Part shown: in pieces, positions 9,952 to 18,903 of the stretch
Numbering within the stretch: the first letter of the stretch is position 1
How the letters are laid out: each line of letters begins with the position of its first letter
DNA from: Streptomyces violens
Lineage (GTDB): Bacteria > Actinomycetota > Actinomycetes > Streptomycetales > Streptomycetaceae
Direction: 5' to 3'
Assembly: GCF_000717745.1 (NCBI RefSeq)
Contig: NZ_JOBH01000021.1
Span: forward strand, 43,964-107,963
DNA: 64,000 bases
The notes under the pieces: generated by a model
What the model saw: the letters and a program-made list of their open reading frames with translations, nothing else
The model's database searches: none
What the model was told of the DNA's origin: nothing
Position numbers and translations under genes: made by a program

Positions 9952-11661
9952 ATGCCCGAGGTACCCCGTACCGCCGATCCATTCACAGCCGCCGATCTGG
10001 TCCTGCTCAACGGCACGGTCCGCACGATGGACCGGGCCGGTACGACCCGTACCGCACTCGCCGCGCGCGGCGGACGGGTGCTCGCCGTCGACGACGACGC
10101 CGCGGTGCGCGGACTCATCGGGCCGCACACCCGAGTACTGGACCTCCAAGGCCGCTGCGCGGTGCCGGGGTTCATCGAGACCCACAACCACCCCACCTTC
10201 TTCGGGCTGACGCTTGCCGCGGACGTCGACGCGGGCAGCCCGCCCAACGCCACCATCGCCGACATCGTCGCCCGGGTGGAGCAGGCCGCCGCCGACGCCG
10301 AGCCGGGCACCTGGGTGCGCGGCTACCGGTACGACGACACGCTGCTCGCCGACGACCGGCACCCCACCCGCGCCGACCTCGACCCGGTGTCCAGGGACCG
10401 GCCGGTCTGCCTCCAGCACGTCTCCGGCCACTTCTGTGTACTGAATACAGCGGGGCTGCGGCTGCTCGGCATCGACCGGAACACCCCTGACCCGGTGGGC
10501 GGCGCGATCCACCGGGACGCGGCGGGTGAGCCGGACGGGGTGCTCGCGGAGACCGCCGCGTTCGCCGCCTACGCCGCCATGCCCAAGCCGGAGACCGCCG
10601 ACCTCGCCGAGGCGATCGGGCTGGCCGGTGACGCCTATCTGGCGGCCGGCGTCACCACCGTCCACGACACCGGCCTCGGGCTGGTCGGCGGGCCTGCGGA
10701 ACTCGACGCGTACCGGCTGGCGCGCCGCAAGGGACGGCTGCGCAACCGCGTCCGGGCGTACCTCGTGCAGGACCTCTTCCCCGGTCTGTCGCGCGGCGAG
10801 CTCAGCCCGGTGGAGGCGGGCGTCGCCGGGCTCGGCGACGACCTCTTCCGGGTGGCCGGCGTGAAGCTGTGGGCCGACGGCTCGCTGCAGGGGCTGACCG
10901 GCTGCGTCTCGGAGGGGTACGCCTGCGCGCCGGACAAGAACGGGCTGCTGATCTTCCCGCAGGACGATCTCAGCAGGCGGGTGGCCACGCTGCACGAGGC
11001 GGGCTGGCAGGTCGCGATCCACGGCAACGGGGACGGGGCGATCCAGGCGATCCTGGAGGCGTACGCGAAGCTCGGCCTCGACCCGCTGGAGGGCGACCGG
11101 CGGCACCGTATCGAGCACTGCCAGATGGTCAGCGAGCGGCAGCTGGACCAGATGGCCGCGGCGGGCATCCTCGCGTCCTTCTTCATCAAGCACGTCTACT
11201 ACTGGGGCGACCGGCACCGGGACCGGTTCCTCGGCCCCGAGCGGGCGCGGCGCATCGACCCGCTCGCCTCCGCGGTCAAGCACGGGGTGACCTTCGGCCT
11301 GCACTCGGACACGCCGGTGGTCCCCGTGCCGCCGCTGGAGGGCATCTGGTGCGCGGTGCGCCGGACGACCCGCGACGGCCACGAACTGGGGCCCGAGCAG
11401 CGGGTGGACGTGGACACGGCGCTGCGCGGCTACACCAGCCAGGCCGCCCACCTCGGCTTCGAGGAGCGCGAGAAAGGCAGCCTGGAGCCGGGGAAGCTGG
11501 CGGACATCGCGGTGCTCTCCGCCGATCCGGGCGCCGTCGCGCCGGACGCGGTGCGGGCGCTCCAGGTGGACGCGACGGTCATCGGCGGCGAGGTCGTGCG
11601 GTGCGGCGCCGGGCTGGACGCCGGGCGTGCGGCCGAGGCCGGGGGAGGGGACGGCCGGTGA
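9952..11661 (+). CDS. Amidohydrolase family protein (YtcJ/NfdA-like)
   Basis: 569 residues from ATG 9952. Metal-dependent hydrolase fold with an N-terminal beta-sandwich (LVLLNGTVRTMD), PGFIETHNHP (metal-binding HxH; canonical order is GxxDxHxH, here E-T-H-N-H), then VAIHGNGDGAI, HRIEHCQM and FGLHSDTPV containing further His and the catalytic Asp, and a C-terminal GSLEPGKLADIAVLS sandwich strand. The YtcJ/NfdA subfamily hydrolyses exocyclic amides such as N-substituted formamides. It is followed at once (GTGA overlap) by DUF3311 and a sodium:solute symporter, so uptake and hydrolysis of the same substrate is likely. Confidence 0.87.
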   Translation: MPEVPRTADPFTAADLVLLNGTVRTMDRAGTTRTALAARGGRVLAVDDDAAVRGLIGPHTRVLDLQGRCAVPGFIETHNHPTFFGLTLAADVDAGSPPNATIADIVARVEQAAADAEPGTWVRGYRYDDTLLADDRHPTRADLDPVSRDRPVCLQHVSGHFCVLNTAGLRLLGIDRNTPDPVGGAIHRDAAGEPDGVLAETAAFAAYAAMPKPETADLAEAIGLAGDAYLAAGVTTVHDTGLGLVGGPAELDAYRLARRKGRLRNRVRAYLVQDLFPGLSRGELSPVEAGVAGLGDDLFRVAGVKLWADGSLQGLTGCVSEGYACAPDKNGLLIFPQDDLSRRVATLHEAGWQVAIHGNGDGAIQAILEAYAKLGLDPLEGDRRHRIEHCQMVSERQLDQMAAAGILASFFIKHVYYWGDRHRDRFLGPERARRIDPLASAVKHGVTFGLHSDTPVVPVPPLEGIWCAVRRTTRDGHELGPEQRVDVDTALRGYTSQAAHLGFEEREKGSLEPGKLADIAVLSADPGAVAPDAVRALQVDATVIGGEVVRCGAGLDAGRAAEAGGGDGR

Positions 11662-11894
11662 GCGGCGCGCGCAAGAGCGTCGGCATCGGGCTCGGGCTGC
11701 CGGTCCTGGCGATCCTCGTCGTCATGCCGCTGCTCGCGGACACGGACGTGTACATCCTCGGCATCCCGCTGCTGTGGGCATGGATGTTCGCCTGGTTCCC
11801 GCTCACCAGCCTGTGCCTGTGGGTGGCCTGGCGGATCGACGAACCGCGGTACCGGGACGACGACGAACGCAGCGACGAGGGAGTGGCGAGATGA
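11658..11894 (+). CDS. DUF3311 small membrane protein (symporter partner)
   Basis: 78 residues, GTG start inside the stop of the amidohydrolase gene. Two transmembrane helices (VGIGLGLPVLAILVVMPLLA and the segment around GIPLLWAWMFAWFPLTSLCL), then a charged tail EPRYRDDDERSDE. This is the DUF3311 pattern; these proteins are almost always encoded directly before a sodium:solute symporter and probably form a small subunit of it. Its stop overlaps the symporter ATG. Confidence 0.87.
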   Translation: MSGARKSVGIGLGLPVLAILVVMPLLADTDVYILGIPLLWAWMFAWFPLTSLCLWVAWRIDEPRYRDDDERSDEGVAR

Positions 11895-13327
11895 CCGCGG
11901 CGATCTTCTTCGGCGTCATGGCGCTCTCGGTCCTGGTCGCCTTCAGCGCCCGGCGCGGGATGAAGAACATGTCGATCGGGGAGTACCTCGTCGGCGGCCG
12001 CTCCTTCCCGCCCTGGCTGCTGTACTTCCTCGCGGTCGGCGAGATCTACAGCATCGGCACCATGATCGGCTTTCCGGCGGGCATCTACGCGGGCGGCGCG
12101 AGCTACGGCATCTGGTTCCTCGGCTACATCCTGCTGGCCTATCCGCTCGGGTACTACATCGCGCCGCTGATCTGGCGGGCCGGCGTGCGGTACGACGCGA
12201 TGACCATCCCGGACGTCTTCGGGCGGCACTTCCGCAGCCGCAGCCTGGAGCTGGTCACCGCGGGCGCGCTGCTGCTCGCGCTGGTGCCGTGGGGGCAGTA
12301 CCAGTTCATCGGCATGCAGGTCGTGCTGCAGGCGCTCGGGCTGCCGATCACCCCCGTGCAGTCGGTGATCCTGGCGGGCGTGATCGCCTTCCTCTACCTG
12401 GCCGTCTCCGGAGTACGCTCGCCCGCCTTCGTCGCGATCCTGAAGGACGTGCTGATGGTGCTGGGCATCGTCGTGGCCGGGGTGGTGGCGGTGACGGCGG
12501 GCGGCGGCCCGGCGGAGGTCTTCGGCCCGCATTCCGTGCCGCGCGCGCAGATGACGATGAGCGGGTCGCCGATGGTCTTCGCGCTCACCACCATCGTCTT
12601 CCAGAGCGTCACCTTCTACCTGGGCTTCTCCGCCGCGTACATCTTCACCGCCAAGTCCGAGCGGGCGATCAAGTCCTCGACGGTGTGGATGCCGGTCTAC
12701 ATGCTGATGTATCCGTTCCTGGTCGCCACCGCCTACTTCGCCTTCGCCGACCGGCCGGACGTCAAGGACCCCAACACGGTCTTCATGGCGATCGTCCAGG
12801 ACCGACTGCCGGACTGGCTGGTGGGCGTGGTGGCCGCGGGCGCGGGCCTGTCGGGCGTCCTGGTACTGGCCGTCACCGCGCTGACCATCGGCGGCATCGT
12901 CTCCCGCAACCTCGCGCCGAACATCCGCCCCGAGGCCCAGCGCCGCACCACCACGGCGGTGGTCGCGGTTTTCCTGGTCGCCGCCGCGGTGCTCACCCTC
13001 ACCGCCTCGACGCTGATGCTGACGGTGCTCAACCTGACGTACTACCTGCTCGGCCAGCTCGTACCGGGCTGGCTCGCGCTGATGTTCTGCCGACGGGTGC
13101 GGCCGTGGGCGGTCTCGGTGGGGATGCTCGGCGGCATCGCGGCATCCATCGTGCTGTACGTGACCGACCCCGGGCTCGGCGGCATCAACGCCGGTCTGGT
13201 GGCGGTGGCCTTCAACTGCGTACTGATGTTCGGGCTGAGCCTGCTGCGCCCCGGCCCGGCCACCGAGCCGGTGTCGGCGCATCCCCGGGTGACGTCCGGT
13301 CAGGGCATGCGCGCGGACCCCCCTTAG
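11891..13327 (+). CDS. Sodium:solute symporter family protein (PanF/MctP-like)
   Basis: 478 residues with about 12-13 predicted helices. The N-terminal MSIGEYLVGGRSFPPWLLYF and the GEIYSIGTMIGFPAGIYAGG segment are characteristic of the SSS family, with ISRNLAPNI-like text (here VSRNLAPNIRPEAQRR) after the tenth helix. Members import pantothenate, monocarboxylates, proline or other organic solutes with Na+. The operon with the amidohydrolase and DUF3311 suggests a carboxylated or amide substrate. ATGA overlap fixes the start. Confidence 0.9.
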   Translation: MTAAIFFGVMALSVLVAFSARRGMKNMSIGEYLVGGRSFPPWLLYFLAVGEIYSIGTMIGFPAGIYAGGASYGIWFLGYILLAYPLGYYIAPLIWRAGVRYDAMTIPDVFGRHFRSRSLELVTAGALLLALVPWGQYQFIGMQVVLQALGLPITPVQSVILAGVIAFLYLAVSGVRSPAFVAILKDVLMVLGIVVAGVVAVTAGGGPAEVFGPHSVPRAQMTMSGSPMVFALTTIVFQSVTFYLGFSAAYIFTAKSERAIKSSTVWMPVYMLMYPFLVATAYFAFADRPDVKDPNTVFMAIVQDRLPDWLVGVVAAGAGLSGVLVLAVTALTIGGIVSRNLAPNIRPEAQRRTTTAVVAVFLVAAAVLTLTASTLMLTVLNLTYYLLGQLVPGWLALMFCRRVRPWAVSVGMLGGIAASIVLYVTDPGLGGINAGLVAVAFNCVLMFGLSLLRPGPATEPVSAHPRVTSGQGMRADPP

Positions 13328-13380
13328 GCCGGGCGCGCGACCCTGCGGCAGGAGGAAGGCAGCAGTGTTAGAAATTGGTT

Positions 13381-16143
13381 ATGGCGGGTCATCGTCGGAT
13401 TCATCACCCTTTGCGGGCAGGGTCGCGTTCCCTGCTGAATCCGCGCAGCCTCGCCGGACAGGTCTTCGTCCTCCAAGTGGTCATCGTGGTGCTGCTGGTG
13501 GTGGCCGCCGTCACGGCCCTGGCCCTCCAGGCCACGCGGGACAGCAACGACGCGGCGGAGCACCGCTCGCTGTCCGTGGCGGAGACCTTCGCGGCCTCCG
13601 CCGGCGCGGCCAGGGCGATGGACGGCCCGAACCCCACGGCGGAGCTGCAGCCGCGCGCCGAAGCGGTGCGCAAACGGGCCGACGTGGACTACATCGTCGT
13701 CATGAACCTGGACGGCATCCGGGTGACCCACCCCGACCGGAAGCTGATCGGCAAGCATGTGGTCGGCGCCTTCGGCCCGGCCCTGGTGGCCGCCCGTAAG
13801 GGACAGTCGTACACGGAGATCATTCCCGGCGGCCCCCTGGGGGACGCCGTGGACACCACCGCACCCATCACCCGCGCCGACGGCTCCCTCGTGGGCCTGG
13901 TCTCGGCCGGCATCACCCTGGAGCGCGCGGGGAGCACCCTGGACCGCCAGATGCCGGTGCTGCTCAGCGCCGCCGCGCTGGGCCTGGGGCTGGCCGCCGG
14001 CGGTACGGCCCTGGTGACCCGGCGGCTCCGCCGCCAGACGCACGGCCTGGGCCAGGCCGAGATGACCCGGATGTACGAGCACCACGACGCGGTCCTGCAC
14101 GCCGTGCGCGAAGGCGTGGTGATCCTCGGCGGTGACGGGCGGCTGCTGCTGGTCAATGACGAGGCGCGGCGCCTGCTGGAGCTGCCCGACGGCCTCGACG
14201 GGCGGGCCGTCGACGCGGTCGGACTGCCGGACCGGCTGGTGGAGCTGATGCGCTCCGGACGGTCGGCCACCGACGAGGTGCACCACGTGGGCCAGCGGCT
14301 GCTGGCCGTCAATGTACGGTCGACCGCCCGCGCGGGCGGACCGCGCGGCAGCGTCACCACCCTCCGCGACACCACCGAACTCGCCGCCCTGACCGGCCGC
14401 GCGGAGGTCGCCGGTGAGCGGCTGAAGCTGCTGTACGAGTCGGGGGTGCGGATCGGCACGACCCTGGACGTGGTGCGCACGGCGGAGGAGCTGGCGGAGG
14501 TGGCGGTGCCGCGGTTCGCCGACATCGTCACCGTCGACCTGCTGGACGCGGTGACGGAGGGGGACGAGCCGTCGGTGCACGCCGGATGGCGGATGCGGCG
14601 GACCGCGACCAAGGGCGGACCGGGCGAGCCCGGCCTGTACCCCCTCGGCGAGCTGATCCACTTTGTGTCGACCACCCCACAGGTACGGGCCCTGAACGAA
14701 GGCCGCGCGGCGCTCGTGGCGGACCTGACGCGCACGGACGAGTGGTCCGACCAGGACCGGACGCGGGGCGCCGCGTTGCTGCAGGCCGGTGTGCACTCCC
14801 TGGTGACGGTGCCGCTGCGGGCCCGCGGCGTGGTGCTGGGCATGGTCAATTTCTGGCGGTCGGAGGGGTCCGAGCCGTTCCAGGAGGAGGACCTCTCCTT
14901 CGCCGAGGAGGTCAGCGCACGGGCCGCGGTCTGCATCGACAACGCCCGGCGCTACGCGCGCGAGCACGCGATGGCCGTGACCCTCCAGCGCAGCCTGCTG
15001 CCCCGCGGCCTCCCGGAGCAGGATGCGCTGGACGTGGCCTGGCGGTATCTGCCGGCCCAGGCGGGGGTGGGCGGCGACTGGTTCGACGTCATCCCGCTGC
15101 CGGGCGCGCGGGTGGCGCTGGTGGTGGGCGACGTGGTGGGGCACGGGCTGCACGCCGCGGCGACGATGGGGCGGCTGCGGACCGCGGTGCACAACTTCTC
15201 CTCGCTGGACCTGCCGGTCGACGAACTGCTCGGCCATCTGGACGAGCTGGTCACCCGTATAGACAGCGAGGAGGACAGCGAGGGCGCCCGCGGCTGGGAG
15301 GGCGTGACGGGCGCGACCTGCCTGTATGCGATCTACGACTCGGTGAGTGGGGTATGCACCGTGGCCACGGCCGGCCACCCCGGTCCCGCCCTGATGGGCC
15401 CGGACGGCACGGTCACCTACCCGGACGTCGCGCCCTCCCCGCCGCTGGGGCTGGGCGGTCACCCCTTCGAGACCACCGAACTGCGGCTGACCGAGGGCTC
15501 GTCCCTGGTGCTGTTCACGGACGGCCTGGTCGAGGACCGCGGACGCGACATCGACGTCGGCCTGGACATGCTGGCCGGGGCGCTGGAGGGCGCCGCGGGC
15601 CGCAGCCCGGAGGAGATGTGCCAGGCCGCCGTCGACGCGATGGTGCCCGAACGCGCGTCCGACGACATCGCCCTGGTGGTCGCCCGTACCCGGCTGCTCG
15701 CGTCGGCGAAGGTGGCGGACTGGGAGGTGGCCCCGGACCCGGCGGAGGTGGGCCGGCTGCGCGCCGAGTGCGGGGCACAGCTCGCGGAGTGGGGCCTGTC
15801 GGACATCGGGTTCAGCACGGAACTGATCCTCAGCGAGCTGATCACGAACGCGATCCGGTACGGCGCGCCGCCGATGCGGCTGCGGCTGCTCCGCGACCGC
15901 TGCCTGATCTGCGAGGTGGCGGACAGCAGCAGCACGGCCCCGCACCTGCGCCGGGCGACGAGCACGGACGAGGGCGGCCGCGGACTGTTCCTCGTCGCGC
16001 ATCTGTCGCAGCGGTGGGGGACCCGGTACACCCCCGGCGGCAAGGTCATCTGGACCGAACAGCAGCTCTCGGGGGCCAGCGCGGCGGCCATCGAGACACC
16101 GGCGGATGTGCTGCTGGATCAGTTCGACGACACGGGGTTCTGA
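13381..16143 (+). CDS. SpoIIE-type PP2C phosphatase with Cache/PAS/GAF sensor and anti-sigma kinase domain
   Basis: 920 residues. Order: helix 1 (~23-47), extracytoplasmic single-Cache-like sensor (~50-175, with VVMNLDGIRVTHPDRKLIGK), helix 2 (~180-205), PAS (~215-330), GAF (~350-510), PP2C SpoIIE domain (~540-740, VGGDWFDVIPLPG and VVGDVVGHGL as metal-binding motifs), and a C-terminal HATPase (~760-890, LILSELITNAIRYG with N box; GRGLFLVAHLSQRWG). The CitA/DcuS-like sensor fused to phosphatase and kinase modules suggests that an extracellular ligand sets the state of an anti-anti-sigma factor in partner switching. Start at ATG 13381; the ribosome-binding-site-like AGGAGGA at ~13351 is better spaced for a GTG in another frame, so the exact start is uncertain. 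Confidence 0.88.
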   Translation: MAGHRRIHHPLRAGSRSLLNPRSLAGQVFVLQVVIVVLLVVAAVTALALQATRDSNDAAEHRSLSVAETFAASAGAARAMDGPNPTAELQPRAEAVRKRADVDYIVVMNLDGIRVTHPDRKLIGKHVVGAFGPALVAARKGQSYTEIIPGGPLGDAVDTTAPITRADGSLVGLVSAGITLERAGSTLDRQMPVLLSAAALGLGLAAGGTALVTRRLRRQTHGLGQAEMTRMYEHHDAVLHAVREGVVILGGDGRLLLVNDEARRLLELPDGLDGRAVDAVGLPDRLVELMRSGRSATDEVHHVGQRLLAVNVRSTARAGGPRGSVTTLRDTTELAALTGRAEVAGERLKLLYESGVRIGTTLDVVRTAEELAEVAVPRFADIVTVDLLDAVTEGDEPSVHAGWRMRRTATKGGPGEPGLYPLGELIHFVSTTPQVRALNEGRAALVADLTRTDEWSDQDRTRGAALLQAGVHSLVTVPLRARGVVLGMVNFWRSEGSEPFQEEDLSFAEEVSARAAVCIDNARRYAREHAMAVTLQRSLLPRGLPEQDALDVAWRYLPAQAGVGGDWFDVIPLPGARVALVVGDVVGHGLHAAATMGRLRTAVHNFSSLDLPVDELLGHLDELVTRIDSEEDSEGARGWEGVTGATCLYAIYDSVSGVCTVATAGHPGPALMGPDGTVTYPDVAPSPPLGLGGHPFETTELRLTEGSSLVLFTDGLVEDRGRDIDVGLDMLAGALEGAAGRSPEEMCQAAVDAMVPERASDDIALVVARTRLLASAKVADWEVAPDPAEVGRLRAECGAQLAEWGLSDIGFSTELILSELITNAIRYGAPPMRLRLLRDRCLICEVADSSSTAPHLRRATSTDEGGRGLFLVAHLSQRWGTRYTPGGKVIWTEQQLSGASAAAIETPADVLLDQFDDTGF

Positions 16144-16175
16144 GGCGGGGGATTTGTGGCGGGGCCCCGGTACCC

Positions 16176-17039
16176 CTACGGCAGGTGCAGCCGGTCGCCG
16201 CCCGCCAGGATCGCGGCCGCCAGCGCCTCGGCCGGGCGGCTCGCCGGGGCGTCCGGGCGGCCGTGCACCAGGACGAAGTCGACGCCCCCGAGGTCCGGCA
16301 GGCCCGCCCGGGCGCCCACCCGGACCAGCCCCGGCGGGATCATGCCGAGCGAGTGCGCCATCACGCCGAGCCCCGCGCGGGTCGCCGCGATCAGCCCGTT
16401 GAGGCTGCCGCTCGTACAGGCGATGCGCCACTCGCGGCCCTGCGCCTCCAGCGCCTGGAGCGCGCGGCCCCGGGTCAGCGCCGGCTGCGGGAACAGCACC
16501 AGCGGTACCGGCCGCTGCGGGTCCAGCCGCAGCCGCTCGCTGCCGATCCACACCAGCTTGTCCCGCCAGATCAGCCGCCCCTGCGGATCCTCCGGGCGCC
16601 GCTTGGCCAGTACGAGGTCCAGCCGCCCGGCCGCCAGCCGCTCGTGCAGCGTCCCCGACAGCTCGACCGTCAGCTCCAGATCGACCTCCGGATGGTCACG
16701 GCGGAACCCCTCCAGCACCTCCGGCAGCCGGGTCAGTACGAAGTCCTCGGACGCGCCGAACCGCAGCCGGCCGCGCAGCCGCGTCCCCGCGAAGAAGTCC
16801 GTGGCCCGCTCGTTGGCCTCCAGGATCGTGCGCGCGAAGCCGAGCATCGCCTCGCCGTCCTCGGTCAGCTCCACCCCGTGGGTGTCCCGCGCGAACAGTC
16901 GGCGCCCGGCCGCCGCCTCCAGCTTCCGCACGTGCTGGCTGACGGTCGACTGCTGCACACCGAGGCGCTGCGCGGCCTGCGTGAAGCTCAGGGTCTGCGC
17001 CACGGCCAGGAACGTCCGCAGCTGTACGGGATCGAACAC
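16176..17039 (-). CDS. LysR family transcriptional regulator
   Basis: 287 residues. Winged helix at the N-terminus (LRTFLAVAQTLSFTQAAQRL then GVQQSTVSQHVRKLEAAAGRRLF), followed by the periplasmic-binding-like effector domain starting near residue 90 (GRLRFGASEDFVLTRLPEVL). Divergent from a bile-acid-type symporter with a 194-bp spacer that contains the direct repeat GCATACGGCA (17156 and 17182), a plausible regulator-binding region. Likely activates or represses that transporter. Confidence 0.9.
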   Translation of the reverse strand: MFDPVQLRTFLAVAQTLSFTQAAQRLGVQQSTVSQHVRKLEAAAGRRLFARDTHGVELTEDGEAMLGFARTILEANERATDFFAGTRLRGRLRFGASEDFVLTRLPEVLEGFRRDHPEVDLELTVELSGTLHERLAAGRLDLVLAKRRPEDPQGRLIWRDKLVWIGSERLRLDPQRPVPLVLFPQPALTRGRALQALEAQGREWRIACTSGSLNGLIAATRAGLGVMAHSLGMIPPGLVRVGARAGLPDLGGVDFVLVHGRPDAPASRPAEALAAAILAGGDRLHLP

Positions 17040-17233
17040 GCTCCGACCCTACCCCCGCCCATCACGTTCCGGCATGACAGTGACTACGGTAAGCGGGCTT
17101 CCCGATTGCCATGAACTGGCGCACCCTGGAGTAGGCACCGTCCATGCCCCGGGGCATACGGCACACCGCATGCTGCACATCGCATACGGCATGCCGCTTG
17201 TCCCAGCCCGAGCCGCCGACCGATAGAGAGACC

Positions 17234-18298
17234 ATGCGCCGCCCTCAGCTGAAGATCCCCTCCTGGCTCCCCGTGGACGGATACATCCTGGCGCTCATCG
17301 GCACGGTCGTGCTGGCCGCGCTGCTGCCCGCCAGAGGCCCCGTGGCCACCGGCGCCGAGGGCGCCTCGACCGGCGCCGTCGCCCTGCTCTTCTTCCTCTA
17401 CGGCGCCCGGCTCTCCACCCGGGAGGCGATGGACGGCCTGCGCCACTGGCGCCTGCACCTCACGGTCCTGGCGTTCACCTTCGCCGTCTTCCCCCTGCTG
17501 GGCCTGGCGGCGCGCGGCCTCGTGCCGTACGTGCTGACGCCCCAGCTCTACACCGGACTGCTCTTCCTGTGCCTGGTGCCCTCCACGATCCAGTCCTCGA
17601 TCGCCTTCACCTCCATCGCGCGCGGCAACGTCGCGGCGGCGATCTGCGCGGGCTCCTTCTCCAGCCTGGTCGGCATCGTCGTCACGCCGCTGCTGGCGGC
17701 CCTGCTGCTGGGCGGCGACGGCGGCGGCTTCTCCGCCGACTCGCTGCTCTCCATCGTCTTCCAGCTACTGGTGCCCTTCGTCGCCGGACAGCTGCTGCGC
17801 CGCTGGATCTCGGGCTTCCTCACCCGGTACAAGAAGGTGCTCGGCTACGTCGACCGCGGCTCGATCCTGCTCGTCGTCTACACCGCGTTCAGCGCCGGCA
17901 TGGTCCAGGGCATCTGGGGCCGGGTCTCCTTCTGGCGGCTGGTGGAGCTGGTGGCCGTCGAGGCCGTACTGCTGGCCGTGATGCTGACCCTGACCACGTA
18001 CGGCTCACGGAAGCTGGGCTTCCCGCGCGCCGACCGCGTCGCGATCACCTTCGCGGGCTCGAAGAAGAGCCTGGCGGCCGGGCTGCCGATGGCCAGCGTG
18101 CTGTTCGGCGCGCAGGCCAGCCTCGCGGTGCTGCCCCTGATGCTCTTCCACCAGATGCAGCTGATGGTCTGCGCGGTGCTCGCCAAGCGGTACGCGCGGC
18201 AGGCCGAGGCGGCGGAAGCGGCAGGGGTCGCCGAGCAGGCGGCGGACGGCGGGACCGGTGCCGTGTCGGCCGCCGGCCCGGTGGGGACGCGCCGCTAG
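17234..18298 (+). CDS. Bile acid:sodium symporter family transporter (YfeH/SBF-like)
   Basis: 354 residues, ~10 transmembrane helices. Family text: LFFLYGARLSTREAMDGLRHWRLH, VPSTIQSSIAFTSIARGN, and FAGSKKSLAAGLPMA, which fit the SBF-like (YfeH/P7) branch of the BASS superfamily rather than arsenite ACR3 (no conserved Cys in helix 4). Members move organic anions with Na+. The C-terminal 30 residues are Ala/Gly-rich. ATG at 17234; upstream in-frame codons are unsupported. Probably controlled by the divergent LysR gene. Confidence 0.87.
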   Translation: MRRPQLKIPSWLPVDGYILALIGTVVLAALLPARGPVATGAEGASTGAVALLFFLYGARLSTREAMDGLRHWRLHLTVLAFTFAVFPLLGLAARGLVPYVLTPQLYTGLLFLCLVPSTIQSSIAFTSIARGNVAAAICAGSFSSLVGIVVTPLLAALLLGGDGGGFSADSLLSIVFQLLVPFVAGQLLRRWISGFLTRYKKVLGYVDRGSILLVVYTAFSAGMVQGIWGRVSFWRLVELVAVEAVLLAVMLTLTTYGSRKLGFPRADRVAITFAGSKKSLAAGLPMASVLFGAQASLAVLPLMLFHQMQLMVCAVLAKRYARQAEAAEAAGVAEQAADGGTGAVSAAGPVGTRR

Positions 18299-18307
18299 GG
18301 TGCCTGC

Positions 18308-18877
18308 ATGACGGGCCATCACGTCCTCACCTGGGACGTCACCGCGAGCAAGGGCATCGAGACCGCGTGGGTCGACCTCGGCGAGCGGACGCTGTCCGCG
18401 CACGGCCGGGCGGTGGGTACCGTACCGGAGGCGTACTGGATCACGTACGAGCTGGAGACCGGCGAGGACTTCGTGACGCGGCGGCTGCGGGTACGCGCCG
18501 AGAGCGCGGCCGGCAGCCGCGAGCTGGACCTGCGCCGCGACGACGAGGGCCGGTGGACCGCGGGCGGCGAGCCGCTGGCGGGTCTGGAGGACGCGCTCGA
18601 CTGCGACCTCGGGCTGTGCCCGCTCACCAACACCATGCCGCTGCTGCGCCACGGTCTGCACCGCTCGCCGGGGGAACGGGAGTTCGTGATGGCGTGGGTG
18701 TCGGTGCCGGAGCTGGCCGTACAGCCCTCCCCGCAGCGTTACGAGCACCTCGCCCGCACGGAGGAAGGCGCCCGGGCGCGGTACACCTCGGGCACCTTCC
18801 AGCGCGACCTGGAGTGCGACGGGGACGGCTTGATCGTCGACTATCCGGACCTGGCGCACCGCACCCAGACCCGCTGA
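18308..18877 (+). CDS. Putative glycolipid-binding domain protein (DUF1089)
   Basis: 189 residues, soluble, no signal peptide. Pattern WDVTASKGIETAWVDLGERTLSAHGRAVG at the N-terminus, then DEGRWTAGGEPLAGLEDALDCDLGLCPLTNTMPL and SVPELAVQPSPQRYEHL match the actinobacterial glycolipid-binding (PA1994-like) family, a beta-barrel fold related to lipoprotein carriers. Starts 10 bp after the symporter stop, so possibly co-transcribed, though a functional link is not obvious. Confidence 0.82.
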   Translation: MTGHHVLTWDVTASKGIETAWVDLGERTLSAHGRAVGTVPEAYWITYELETGEDFVTRRLRVRAESAAGSRELDLRRDDEGRWTAGGEPLAGLEDALDCDLGLCPLTNTMPLLRHGLHRSPGEREFVMAWVSVPELAVQPSPQRYEHLARTEEGARARYTSGTFQRDLECDGDGLIVDYPDLAHRTQTR

Positions 18878-18903
18878 CCGGCCGCCCCCGCCCCGCCTCC
18901 CCG

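Noticed and set aside
13365..13799. 144-codon frame with GTG behind AGGAGGA
   Set aside because: Frame overlaps the phosphatase and shows no homology; the Shine-Dalgarno match is probably used for the main gene at larger spacing.
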